A DNA stretch of 10,075 bases, from contig CAYRGA010000066.1 of the NCBI GenBank assembly GCA_964423705.1, forward strand, positions 1 through 10,075, given 5' to 3'. Both the position numbers and the translations under genes were made by a program. Shown here piece after piece: positions 1-6,605 of this stretch. The notes under the pieces are model-generated. The model was not told the origin of the DNA. It did not search any database and saw only the letters and a program-made list of their open reading frames with translations. The stretch is from CAKSIN01 sp964423705 (GTDB lineage Bacteria; Bacillota; Clostridia; UMGS1810). Numbering within the stretch: the stretch's first letter is position 1; each line of letters begins with the position of its first letter.

Positions 1-2235
1 CAGGATATAGATATCTGCAATGAACGCCGTGACGAGGTAAAAGCTTATGTTTCAAAAAAATACGGCGAAAGCCGTGTCGCAAATATTATTACCTTCGGTA
101 CCTTGGCGGCACGTGCCGCTGTACGTGACGTCGGCAGAGTGGTGGGTATAAATCCCGCCACAGTAGATAGAATTGCCAAATCAATTCCGAATGTATTGCA
201 CATTAAGCTTATAGATGCCATAGAGCAAAACAAAGATTTAAAATATATGTATACCTCGGATGCCGAGGTTAAAGAGCTGCTTAATATCGCACTTAAGCTG
301 GAGGGATTCGTAAGGAATGTGTCCACTCATGCTGCGGGTGTGGTTATAGCTGATGATGAACTTTTCAGTTATTCTCCGGTACAAAGCGGCGATACAGTGC
401 TTTTGACCCAGTATCCCATGGAGAGTTTGGAGAAAATCGGACTTTTGAAAATGGATTTTCTGGGTCTGAGAAACCTGACGATAATAGATAATACGGTTAA
501 GCTTTTAAAGCAGCACAGAAGTATAAACCTTGAGCTTGACAAGCTGAATTATAATGATGATAAAACCTTTAATCTCATTCAAAGTGGTGATACCGACGGT
601 GTTTTCCAGCTTGAAAATCCGGGGTTACAAGCATTTTTACGAAAATTTAAGCCGAAAAGCTTGGAGGACATAATCGCGACCACATCGATATACAGACCGG
701 GACCTATGGAGCAGATTCCGACTTTCCTGGAAAACGTGAAACAACCCGATAAAATCAAATACCTTCATCCGTTGCTGGAGCCTATATTAAAGCCGACATA
801 CGGCACTGTTATATATCAAGAGCAGGTTATGAGCATTGTCCGCGCCCTTGCGGGGTATTCGATGGGCAGAGCAGACCTGGTACGCCGTACCATGGCGAAG
901 AAAAAGAACGAGCAGATGGCACTGGAACGGAAGGTTTTTATAGAGGGACTCAAAGAAAACGGCAGAGTTACGATTAACGGAACACGGCGGAACGGCATAG
1001 ATGATGCTGTAGCAAATAAAGTGTTTGACCTGCTGAATGACTTTGCCAATTACGCATTTAACAAATCTCACGCCGCGTGCTATGCGCGGGTGGCGTATCA
1101 AACAGCATATTTAAAAGCGAATTACCCCACAGAGTACCTTGCCGCACTGCTTATAAGCCTCGTCGGAAATTCGCATAAAACATATAAGTATGTATCGGAT
1201 TTTAAAAGACTGGGGGTAAATCTCTTGCCTCCCGATATAAATAAAAGTATGGTTAATTTCAGCGTGGAGGGCGCTGATGTGCGCTTCGGATTTGCCGCTT
1301 TGAAAAATGTGGGTATGACATTTCCGCAGAAAATAGTCGAGGAAAGAGAACGAAGCGGCTTGTTCAAAAGCTTTGAGGACTTTATCAACCGTATGGCAGC
1401 ATCGGATTTGAACCGACGCTGTGTGGAGGTACTTATAAAAACAGGCGTTTTTGATTCGATTTTTCCGAACAGAAGACTTCTGATTTTAAGCTATGAGGCG
1501 ATGATATCTTCCGCACAAAAAGACAGTATGGGTAAATCTGCAGACCAAATCTCATTTTTCGCGAGTGAAAATGAACCTGTGAAAAAGCTGAATGCGGATG
1601 AGATATGTGATTTTTCCTCCGAGGAAAAGCTGGCGTTTGAGAAGGAACTTGCCGGAATGTATCTGTACGGAAATCCTATGGATAATTATTCCATGGCGGC
1701 AGCTGTGTTTTCCGATGAGCAGATATACAATATAAATGACGGTAAGATCGATGACGGTGCGAAGGTAAGTATATGTGGCATTGTCACGGGCATTTCAAAA
1801 AAACGTACAAAAAGCGGCATATTTATATGTACCATGAGCTTAGCCGACGCATATGACAGCATAGAGCTTGCCGCCTTTGAGAAAAACTATCTGGCATTCC
1901 GGGATGTTTTAGAGGACGGAAGGGCACTGTGCATCACGGCACAGGTGCATAAGCGCGATGAAGCGGTGTCGCTTAATCTTCTTTCCGCTCTGCCCGCCGA
2001 TAAGTATGGCATTAAAAAAGATGCTAAGCTGTATTTAAAACTCAGCGATGAAACAATGCTTGAAAACATAAAGAAAACCATAGCCGACCATAAGGGCAAT
2101 ACGACGGTCTGCATATACCGCGAGGATAACAATACCATTTTAACCTCCGACAGTGCCCATTGCGTTATGCTTGATAATGCCTTGATAAATAAGCTAAACG
2201 CAGTGGTCGGATGTGAAAATGTACGTATACGTTAA
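1..2235 (+). CDS. dnaE: DNA polymerase III subunit alpha, DnaE type (5' end missing)
   Basis: This is the catalytic subunit of the replicative DNA polymerase, acting in the cytoplasm at the replication fork. The frame is open from the first base and ends at TAA 2233-2235, giving 744 codons; the PHP domain and first part of the palm lie outside the window. The first residues, QDIDICNERRDEV, match the end of the family's PDxDxDF motif, so codons 2 and 4 are two of the catalytic aspartates. The third is in KMDFLGLRNLTIID (codon 152, 454-456). Finger motifs follow: YRPGPMEQIP near 700, YQEQVMSIVRALAGYS near 820-860, and FNKSHAACYARVAYQTAYLK near 1060-1110. A helix-hairpin-helix segment (SLEDFINRM-like, about 1370-1460) and an OB-fold (about 1756-1990, KVSICGIVTGISKKRTKSG) follow, then a short C-terminal tail. 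No frameshift or missing motif is seen. The next gene begins 37 nt downstream with no obvious terminator between. Identity is near certain; only the paralogue class (DnaE1 or DnaE3) is open. Confidence 0.97.
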   Translation, partial: QDIDICNERRDEVKAYVSKKYGESRVANIITFGTLAARAAVRDVGRVVGINPATVDRIAKSIPNVLHIKLIDAIEQNKDLKYMYTSDAEVKELLNIALKLEGFVRNVSTHAAGVVIADDELFSYSPVQSGDTVLLTQYPMESLEKIGLLKMDFLGLRNLTIIDNTVKLLKQHRSINLELDKLNYNDDKTFNLIQSGDTDGVFQLENPGLQAFLRKFKPKSLEDIIATTSIYRPGPMEQIPTFLENVKQPDKIKYLHPLLEPILKPTYGTVIYQEQVMSIVRALAGYSMGRADLVRRTMAKKKNEQMALERKVFIEGLKENGRVTINGTRRNGIDDAVANKVFDLLNDFANYAFNKSHAACYARVAYQTAYLKANYPTEYLAALLISLVGNSHKTYKYVSDFKRLGVNLLPPDINKSMVNFSVEGADVRFGFAALKNVGMTFPQKIVEERERSGLFKSFEDFINRMAASDLNRRCVEVLIKTGVFDSIFPNRRLLILSYEAMISSAQKDSMGKSADQISFFASENEPVKKLNADEICDFSSEEKLAFEKELAGMYLYGNPMDNYSMAAAVFSDEQIYNINDGKIDDGAKVSICGIVTGISKKRTKSGIFICTMSLADAYDSIELAAFEKNYLAFRDVLEDGRALCITAQVHKRDEAVSLNLLSALPADKYGIKKDAKLYLKLSDETMLENIKKTIADHKGNTTVCIYREDNNTILTSDSAHCVMLDNALINKLNAVVGCENVRIR

Positions 2236-2272
2236 AAATATTATTTAAATAAATTATAAGAGAGGGATTTAT

Positions 2273-3400
2273 ATGAAAAACACAGTAAATTTTAGCTACA
2301 CAACATTAAAAAACTTTTGTGAGGCAGCTTTCCGCAAGCTTGGCTTCAGCGCAGAAGACAGCGCAAAGATAACAGATGTGCTCTTGCTTTCGGACTTGTA
2401 CGGAATCGAATCACACGGTATGCAAAGATTGGTGAGATATCACAAGGGAATCGAAAAAGGCCTCATAAAGGTCGAGGCGAAGCCCGAGGTGATATTTGAA
2501 ACTCCCGTTTCAGCTGTGATAGACGGTCATGACGGCATGGGTCAGCTCAATGCTTGCTTTGCAATGAATAAGGCGATTGAAAAGGCAAAGACAAGCGGCA
2601 TAGGAATTGTATCGGTTAAAAATTCAAACCACTTCGGCATAGCCGGCTATTATGCGAAAATGGCATGTGATGAGGGACTTATCGGATTCGGTATGACAAA
2701 TTCCGAGGCAATTATGGTTCCCACCTTCAGCCGTATGGCTATGCTCGGAAGTAATCCTATAGCGATTTCCATGCCGGCTGAGCCGTATCCGTTTTTCTTT
2801 GATGCTTCAACTACCGTTGTCACAAGGGGTAAGCTGGAGGTATATAATAAAAACGATAAACCTCTTCCCGACGGCTGGGCACTTGATAAAAACGGAAAGG
2901 GCAGCAACAATGCCGCCGAGGTACTGGAGAATATCGTATCAAAGGCAGGCGGCGGAATAATGCCGCTGGGCGGTGAATTTGAACAAACAGGAAGCCATAA
3001 AGGCTATGGCTACGGAATGATTTGCGAGATATTCTGTTCTATTTTGTCATTGGGTATAACGTCGAATCATACTCATATAAACGGCAAAGGCGGAACCTGC
3101 CACGGCTTTGCGGCGATTAATCCCGAGATTTTCGGAGATGCGAATGAGATTAAGAATCACCTTTCAAAATTTCTGGAGGAGCTGCGTATGGCGCCGAAGG
3201 CGGATGGCGCGGAGAGAATATATACTCATGGCGAGAAGGAAATACTTGCCTACGACGACAGAATGAAAAACGGCATTGATGTGAATGTTAATACCGTCGC
3301 AGAAATGATTGATTTCTGCAAATTTGCAGAACTTCCCGTCAAGGATTATCTTGGTGACATAAACCTTGAAAGCGTGAATAAAAACAGCTCATATAATTAA
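2273..3400 (+). CDS. Ldh2-family (malate/L-lactate dehydrogenase-like) NAD(P)-dependent oxidoreductase
   Basis: A 375-residue protein of the Ldh2 (malate/L-lactate dehydrogenase) family, which interconverts 2-hydroxy acids and 2-keto acids with NAD(P)H. Members include malate, ureidoglycolate and sulfolactate dehydrogenases, 2,3-diketo-L-gulonate reductase and piperideine-carboxylate reductase. Family motifs are visible in order: SDLYGIESHGMQRL (residues 40-53, H48 in the SHG motif is the expected catalytic histidine), GHDGMGQ (85-91), VKNSNHFGIAGYYA (115-128), MLGSNPIAISMP (157-168), FDASTTVVTRGKLE (176-189), and a glycine-rich PLGG...HKGYGYG segment (231-248). Length is at or a little above the usual 330-370. 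There is no signal peptide or membrane segment, so it is cytoplasmic. The ATG is preceded by AAGAGAGGG (2258-2266), 6 nt away. It lies 37 nt after dnaE and 37 nt before the glycoside hydrolase-like gene, so it probably shares a transcript with the latter. A role on a sugar-derived acid is inferred from this context; the substrate cannot be read from sequence. Confidence 0.9.
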   Translation: MKNTVNFSYTTLKNFCEAAFRKLGFSAEDSAKITDVLLLSDLYGIESHGMQRLVRYHKGIEKGLIKVEAKPEVIFETPVSAVIDGHDGMGQLNACFAMNKAIEKAKTSGIGIVSVKNSNHFGIAGYYAKMACDEGLIGFGMTNSEAIMVPTFSRMAMLGSNPIAISMPAEPYPFFFDASTTVVTRGKLEVYNKNDKPLPDGWALDKNGKGSNNAAEVLENIVSKAGGGIMPLGGEFEQTGSHKGYGYGMICEIFCSILSLGITSNHTHINGKGGTCHGFAAINPEIFGDANEIKNHLSKFLEELRMAPKADGAERIYTHGEKEILAYDDRMKNGIDVNVNTVAEMIDFCKFAELPVKDYLGDINLESVNKNSSYN

Positions 3401-3437
3401 GATATACTGCTTTGATTATATAAAACCGGAGGATACT

Positions 3438-6125
3438 ATGGATTTTAAAAATGTACCGAAGAAATACCGCCCGATTCCTTTTTGGAGTTGGAATGAAAAG
3501 CTGGATGTTGACGAAACGAAGCATCAGACAGAGATTATGGACAAGGTCGGCATAGGCGGCTTCTTTATGCATGCGCGCGGCGGCTTGCAGACAGAGTATA
3601 TGGGTGATGAATGGTTTGAAAATGTTTCCGTAGCGGCGGATGAAGCGGAAAAACGCAGTATGGGAGCGTGGGCATACGATGAGAACGGCTGGCCAAGCGG
3701 CTTCGGAAACGGTGTCGTAAACGGCTTGGGCGTTGAATATCAGCAGAAGTATCTTCGTTGGTCGGACACAGAGCCGAGTGAAAACATCATAGCTAAATGC
3801 GGTGAGCATTGGTTTTACTATGAGGTCAATCCCTTTTATGCGGATATACTTGACAAAAAAGCGGTACAGAAGTTTATCGAGGTCGCATATGAACCTTACT
3901 ATAAAAGGTTCGGCAATAAAATCGAAGGCTTCTTTACCGACGAGCCGCAGACCTCGCGATGCGGCTATCCCTGGAGCTTTGTTTTTGAGGATGAGTATAA
4001 AATCAGATACGGCGAAAGCCTTGCAGAGCACCTGGAAGAATTGTTCTTTGCTGTGGACGATTATAAAAATGTGAGAATTAAGTTTTGGAAAATGGTGACA
4101 GACCTGATGTCATCGGCGTTTTTTAAGCAGATATACGATAAGTGCGACCGGTGGGGAGTTAAGCTTACCGGACATTTGATAATGGAGGAGAGCCTCTATT
4201 TTCAGATGTCGTGCAACGGTGCATGCATGCCGCATTATGAATATTTCCACATCCCGGGCATGGATTGGCTCGGCAGACCCATAGGTCAAGACTGCATGAC
4301 CCCGAAGCAGGTTTCTTCCGTGGCAGAACAGCTCGGCAAGGAACAGGTACTTTCGGAAACATTTGCCATGTGCGGGCACAATGTAAGCTTCGACGAGATG
4401 AAGGGCATATTTGAATGGCAGATGGTTCATGGTGTTAATCTTCTGTGCCAGCATTTGGAGGGCTATTCCCTCCGAGGTATACGAAAACGCGACTACCCGC
4501 CTGCAATGTACTATCAGCAGCCCTGGTGGTCTGTGTACGACAGATTTGTCGATGCTATGTCACGAGAAGGCATGATTTTGGCGAAGGGCAGAAAAAAGGC
4601 TGATGTACTTTTGATTCATCCTCAGACGACGGCATGGACCATGTTCGATGACGATAAAAACGAGGGTATGGAGGAGCTTAACGATAAGCTTCGTGATGTG
4701 ATGGCATCCCTGGAGAAAAAACACGTAATGTTCCACTTCGGTGATGAAACCATCATGGAGCGCCACGGAAGGGTCGAAGACGATAAACTGATCATAGGCG
4801 AGCAGAGCTATACCTATGTCTTGAATCCATGCGGTACGTATCTTCTCCCCACTACAGAAAAATTGCTTGATGAATTTGTCGCAAACGGAGGTAAACTGAA
4901 TACGGAAGTGCCTGTAAACGATGTTATCGACAACGGAGATATTACATATACCTGCTGCGAATACGATGATTTTAAGGTTCACTATTTCGTAAATACTTCT
5001 TCGGAATCTAAAAAAGCCGATATTAAGGTGTGCGGTAAAAAGCTGAATATCTATACCGGAGAGTTGGAGAACTTCTCAAATGATTATGAGTTTGAACCAT
5101 GGGGTAGCCTCATGGTGATAGAGGATGAAAATGAACCGTGCAAGGAAAGAGAATCTGAAAATTTCATATATCTTCCCGAAAAGGCAGAAGTTATGAAAAC
5201 AGACGGAAATGTCATGACACTGGACAGATGTGATTATTGGTTTGACGGAGAACTTCAGGAGGAGAACGGCTATGTGCTCAATATCGCCGAGCGTGCGAAC
5301 AAGCTTGCACGAAAGGTTCATATATGTCAAAAATATCACGTAAAATCAGAGTACGTACCGAAGGAAATGTTCTTGGTATGCGAAACACCCGAGGTTTTTG
5401 ATATTAAAGTCAACGGCAATGCCGTTAAATTCAGCGGCGATGACTACTTCAGAGATAAAAGCTTTAAAAAGTGTGATATTTCCGCTTTGTTTAAAACGGG
5501 CGATAATGTCATTTCCTTCGAGTGTGATTTTAAGCAGCAGGACGAATTTTATGAGAACCTGAAAAAATCATATGAGTTTGAAACAGAAAAAAATAAGCTG
5601 GTCTATGATATCGAGATTGAGCCCATCTACTTGCTGGGCGATTTCGGCGTGAAAACCGACGGAAAGTGGCAGCAGTTGGATAAGAACGCATCACGTTATT
5701 TCGGCGATTTCGTGCTTACAGAGTCGCCTAGCGAAATCAATTTGAAGAATATCGAACGGCAGGGTTTTGTGTTTTTCAGCGGAGAAATGACATTGAAGTT
5801 CAATATCGATGTTTCCGGAAGTAATCCCGTGCTGATTTTAAACCGTAAGGGCATAAATGCCGTTAAGGTTGAGATAAACGGTATCGAAAAGACCTTTGTG
5901 TGCGGAAATAAGATAAACCTGAGAGATTTTAATGCCCATGGAAAAACAGAAGTATATGCTACCTTGATAAATAATCTCAGAAATATGATGGGACCTCATC
6001 ATCTGCAAGAGGGCGAAAGCTACGCGGTTGGCCCGTATAGCTTCTTTAAAGAGCCTTGCGTATGGAATCCGAATCCTCAGGAAATGTGGAACGATGCGTA
6101 TTGCTTCGTCGAGATGAGCTTGTGA
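3438..6125 (+). CDS. Large cytoplasmic glycoside hydrolase-like protein, GH106 (alpha-L-rhamnosidase)-like architecture
   Basis: An 895-residue protein whose N-terminal third reads as a TIM-barrel glycosidase: PFWSWNEKL (14-22), GIGGFFMHARGGL (38-50), DEWF and AYDENGWPSGFG (79-90). Candidate active-site acids are E169 in FFTDEP, E307 in LSETFA and E341 in QHLEGYS; this assignment is mine, not from an alignment. A second region (about 385-480, ADVLLIHPQ to LLDEFVANGGKL) resembles the Rossmann-like domain after many retaining glycosidase barrels, and the C-terminal part (about 640-895, ending in GPYSFFKEPCVW and WNDAYCFVEMSL) looks like the GH2-type sugar-binding beta-sandwich typical of GH106-like proteins. 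There is no signal peptide or sortase motif, so it should act in the cytoplasm on imported saccharides. ATG 3438 has GGAGGA at 3428-3433, 4 nt upstream. It follows the Ldh2 gene closely, and the next operon is a sugar importer. Family placement is from memory of motifs; substrate is unknown, and rhamnoside is only the best first guess. Confidence 0.68.
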   Translation: MDFKNVPKKYRPIPFWSWNEKLDVDETKHQTEIMDKVGIGGFFMHARGGLQTEYMGDEWFENVSVAADEAEKRSMGAWAYDENGWPSGFGNGVVNGLGVEYQQKYLRWSDTEPSENIIAKCGEHWFYYEVNPFYADILDKKAVQKFIEVAYEPYYKRFGNKIEGFFTDEPQTSRCGYPWSFVFEDEYKIRYGESLAEHLEELFFAVDDYKNVRIKFWKMVTDLMSSAFFKQIYDKCDRWGVKLTGHLIMEESLYFQMSCNGACMPHYEYFHIPGMDWLGRPIGQDCMTPKQVSSVAEQLGKEQVLSETFAMCGHNVSFDEMKGIFEWQMVHGVNLLCQHLEGYSLRGIRKRDYPPAMYYQQPWWSVYDRFVDAMSREGMILAKGRKKADVLLIHPQTTAWTMFDDDKNEGMEELNDKLRDVMASLEKKHVMFHFGDETIMERHGRVEDDKLIIGEQSYTYVLNPCGTYLLPTTEKLLDEFVANGGKLNTEVPVNDVIDNGDITYTCCEYDDFKVHYFVNTSSESKKADIKVCGKKLNIYTGELENFSNDYEFEPWGSLMVIEDENEPCKERESENFIYLPEKAEVMKTDGNVMTLDRCDYWFDGELQEENGYVLNIAERANKLARKVHICQKYHVKSEYVPKEMFLVCETPEVFDIKVNGNAVKFSGDDYFRDKSFKKCDISALFKTGDNVISFECDFKQQDEFYENLKKSYEFETEKNKLVYDIEIEPIYLLGDFGVKTDGKWQQLDKNASRYFGDFVLTESPSEINLKNIERQGFVFFSGEMTLKFNIDVSGSNPVLILNRKGINAVKVEINGIEKTFVCGNKINLRDFNAHGKTEVYATLINNLRNMMGPHHLQEGESYAVGPYSFFKEPCVWNPNPQEMWNDAYCFVEMSL

Positions 6126-6167
6126 GGTTCAACGGGCACAGTCTTCATTCGATAATAAAATATAATT

Positions 6168-6220
6168 AAACAGTGAACTTGCCGGTGCGTCCATATGTGG
6201 TCGCACCGGCATTGCTGTTT
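6168..6220 (+). terminator. Long stem-loop, probable terminator of the dnaE-ldh2-hydrolase unit
   Basis: An uninterrupted 9-bp inverted repeat, GCCGGTGCG (6181-6189) and CGCACCGGC (6202-6210), is extended inward past a T-T mismatch by CCA/TGG around a TATG loop. Outside it, AAACAG (6168-6173) can pair with CTGTTT (6215-6220) across an internal loop. The T-rich stretch CTGTTTTAT follows. It begins 42 nt after the hydrolase stop codon, the expected place for a rho-independent terminator, although the T-tract is short and not directly against the inner stem. It may alternatively be part of the repeat family represented by the next hairpin. Confidence 0.55.
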
Positions 6221-6222
6221 TA

Positions 6223-6248
6223 TAGGGGCGACCCCGTGCGGTCGCCCG
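6223..6248. repeat. GC-rich hairpin element, first of two related 26-nt elements
   Basis: GGGCGACC (6226-6233) and GGTCGCCC (6240-6247) form a perfect 8-bp stem with a CCGTGC loop, preceded by TA and followed by G. A second element of the same length at 9985-10010 also starts TAGG, ends CGCCCG and forms a stem, though stem and loop bases differ (15 of 26 positions match by eye). I recall similar 'TAGGGGCGACC...GGTCGCCCG' elements scattered between genes in Clostridia genomes; that is memory, not a search. Confidence 0.6.
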
Positions 6249-6537
6249 TGAACATTCCCTCACGATATGCGTTTAACCCTACCCATATTATTAATGAAAC
6301 AACTCGTCACATCGCAAATCAAACATCCGTTCTCCGTTCCGAAAGTACCATAAATCACAAAATTACGACAATATTTTTTAAACACACGTTAATACGTGCG
6401 TTTTTGTGCATAATGACGGAACACGTTTAAAAAAATTTGGAAAATTAACACAAACTTGAAACTTAAAAACCCTGTATTTATGCAGGTTACAGCGATTTTG
6501 TTGAATATTTGTAAACATATGTTGGCAAATAATAACA
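6249..6537. other. AT-rich intergenic region before the importer promoter, no supported gene
   Basis: About 290 nt between the hairpin elements and the importer promoter. Open frames crossing it lack a ribosome binding site, run through the hairpins and have no recognisable protein character. It holds a terminator-like stem-loop (6380-6405), a small hairpin CCTGTA/TGCAGG (6471-6486, one G-T pair, loop TTTA), and a strongly A/T-rich stretch (6421-6470) that could act as an UP-like or curved region upstream of the promoter. No RNA gene or riboswitch is recognised. Confidence 0.6.
6380..6405 (+). terminator. Terminator-like stem-loop with T-tract
   Basis: AAACACACGT (6380-6389) and ACGTGCGTTT (6394-6403) pair in 9 of 10 positions (one A-C mismatch) around a TAAT loop, and the 3' arm runs into TTTTT (6401-6405). 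This is the shape of a rho-independent terminator on the + strand. It lies about 255 nt after the hydrolase gene and about 135 nt before the -35 of the importer promoter. It could be a back-up terminator for read-through or end a short unannotated transcript. The stem is low in GC, so it may be weak. Confidence 0.4.
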
Positions 6538-6555
6538 TTGTTTACTTGTGCACAA
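6514..6555. promoter_or_regulatory. Pair of 10-bp palindromes, candidate operator of the importer operon
   Basis: Two perfect 10-bp palindromes lie here: AACATATGTT (6514-6523), just upstream of the -35, and TTGTGCACAA (6546-6555), inside the -35/-10 spacer. Their centres are 32 bp apart, close to three helical turns, so a regulator could meet both on the same face. A longer inverted pair GTAAAC (6511-6516) and GTTTAC (6540-6545) overlaps them. Palindromic operators of this kind are usual for LacI- or GntR-type sugar regulators. The two half-site sequences differ, so they may bind different proteins. No regulator gene is in the window. Confidence 0.4.
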
Positions 6556-6566
6556 AATGTTACAAT
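6538..6566 (+). promoter_or_regulatory. Sigma-A-type promoter of the sugar importer operon
   Basis: TTGTTT (6538-6543) and TACAAT (6561-6566) are separated by exactly 17 nt and match the vegetative -35/-10 consensus in four and five of six positions. Transcription would start near 6573 and leave a leader of about 33 nt with the Shine-Dalgarno at 6593-6598. A perfect TATAAT (6581-6586) lies further down, but it has no fitting -35 and would start transcription inside the ribosome binding site, so the upstream pair is preferred. Confidence 0.65.
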
Positions 6567-6592
6567 ATGATTAAGAAATGTATAATCTATGT

Positions 6593-6598
6593 AGGAGG
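6593..6598 (+). promoter_or_regulatory. Strong Shine-Dalgarno that fixes the binding-protein start
   Basis: A full AGGAGG lies 7 nt before ATG 6606. It shows that translation starts at 6606 and not at the in-frame TTG at 6456, which lies upstream of the promoter. The signal peptide that follows directly supports this. Confidence 0.9.
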
Positions 6599-6605
6599 TA
6601 AAAAC

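Noticed and set aside
787..1101. Minus-strand open frames within dnaE, the hydrolase and the importer genes
   Set aside because: They lie wholly inside well-supported + strand genes, show no recognisable motifs and lack ribosome binding sites.
2241..2252. 12-bp palindrome TTATTTAAATAA between dnaE and the Ldh2 gene as an operator
   Set aside because: It is pure A/T in an AT-rich gap, where such palindromes arise easily, and no promoter can be placed with it.
6173..6430. Small open frame of 85 codons in the intergenic gap
   Set aside because: No ribosome binding site, runs through two hairpins and an AT-rich stretch, and has no protein-like character.
6581..6586. Perfect TATAAT as the main -10 of the importer
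   Set aside because: No -35 at the right distance (TGTTAC at 17 nt), and the start would fall in the ribosome binding site.
6456..6605. Longer form of the binding protein starting at an in-frame TTG (6456)
   Set aside because: The extension lies upstream of the promoter and the AGGAGG site, and it would bury the signal peptide; ATG 6606 is clearly the start.
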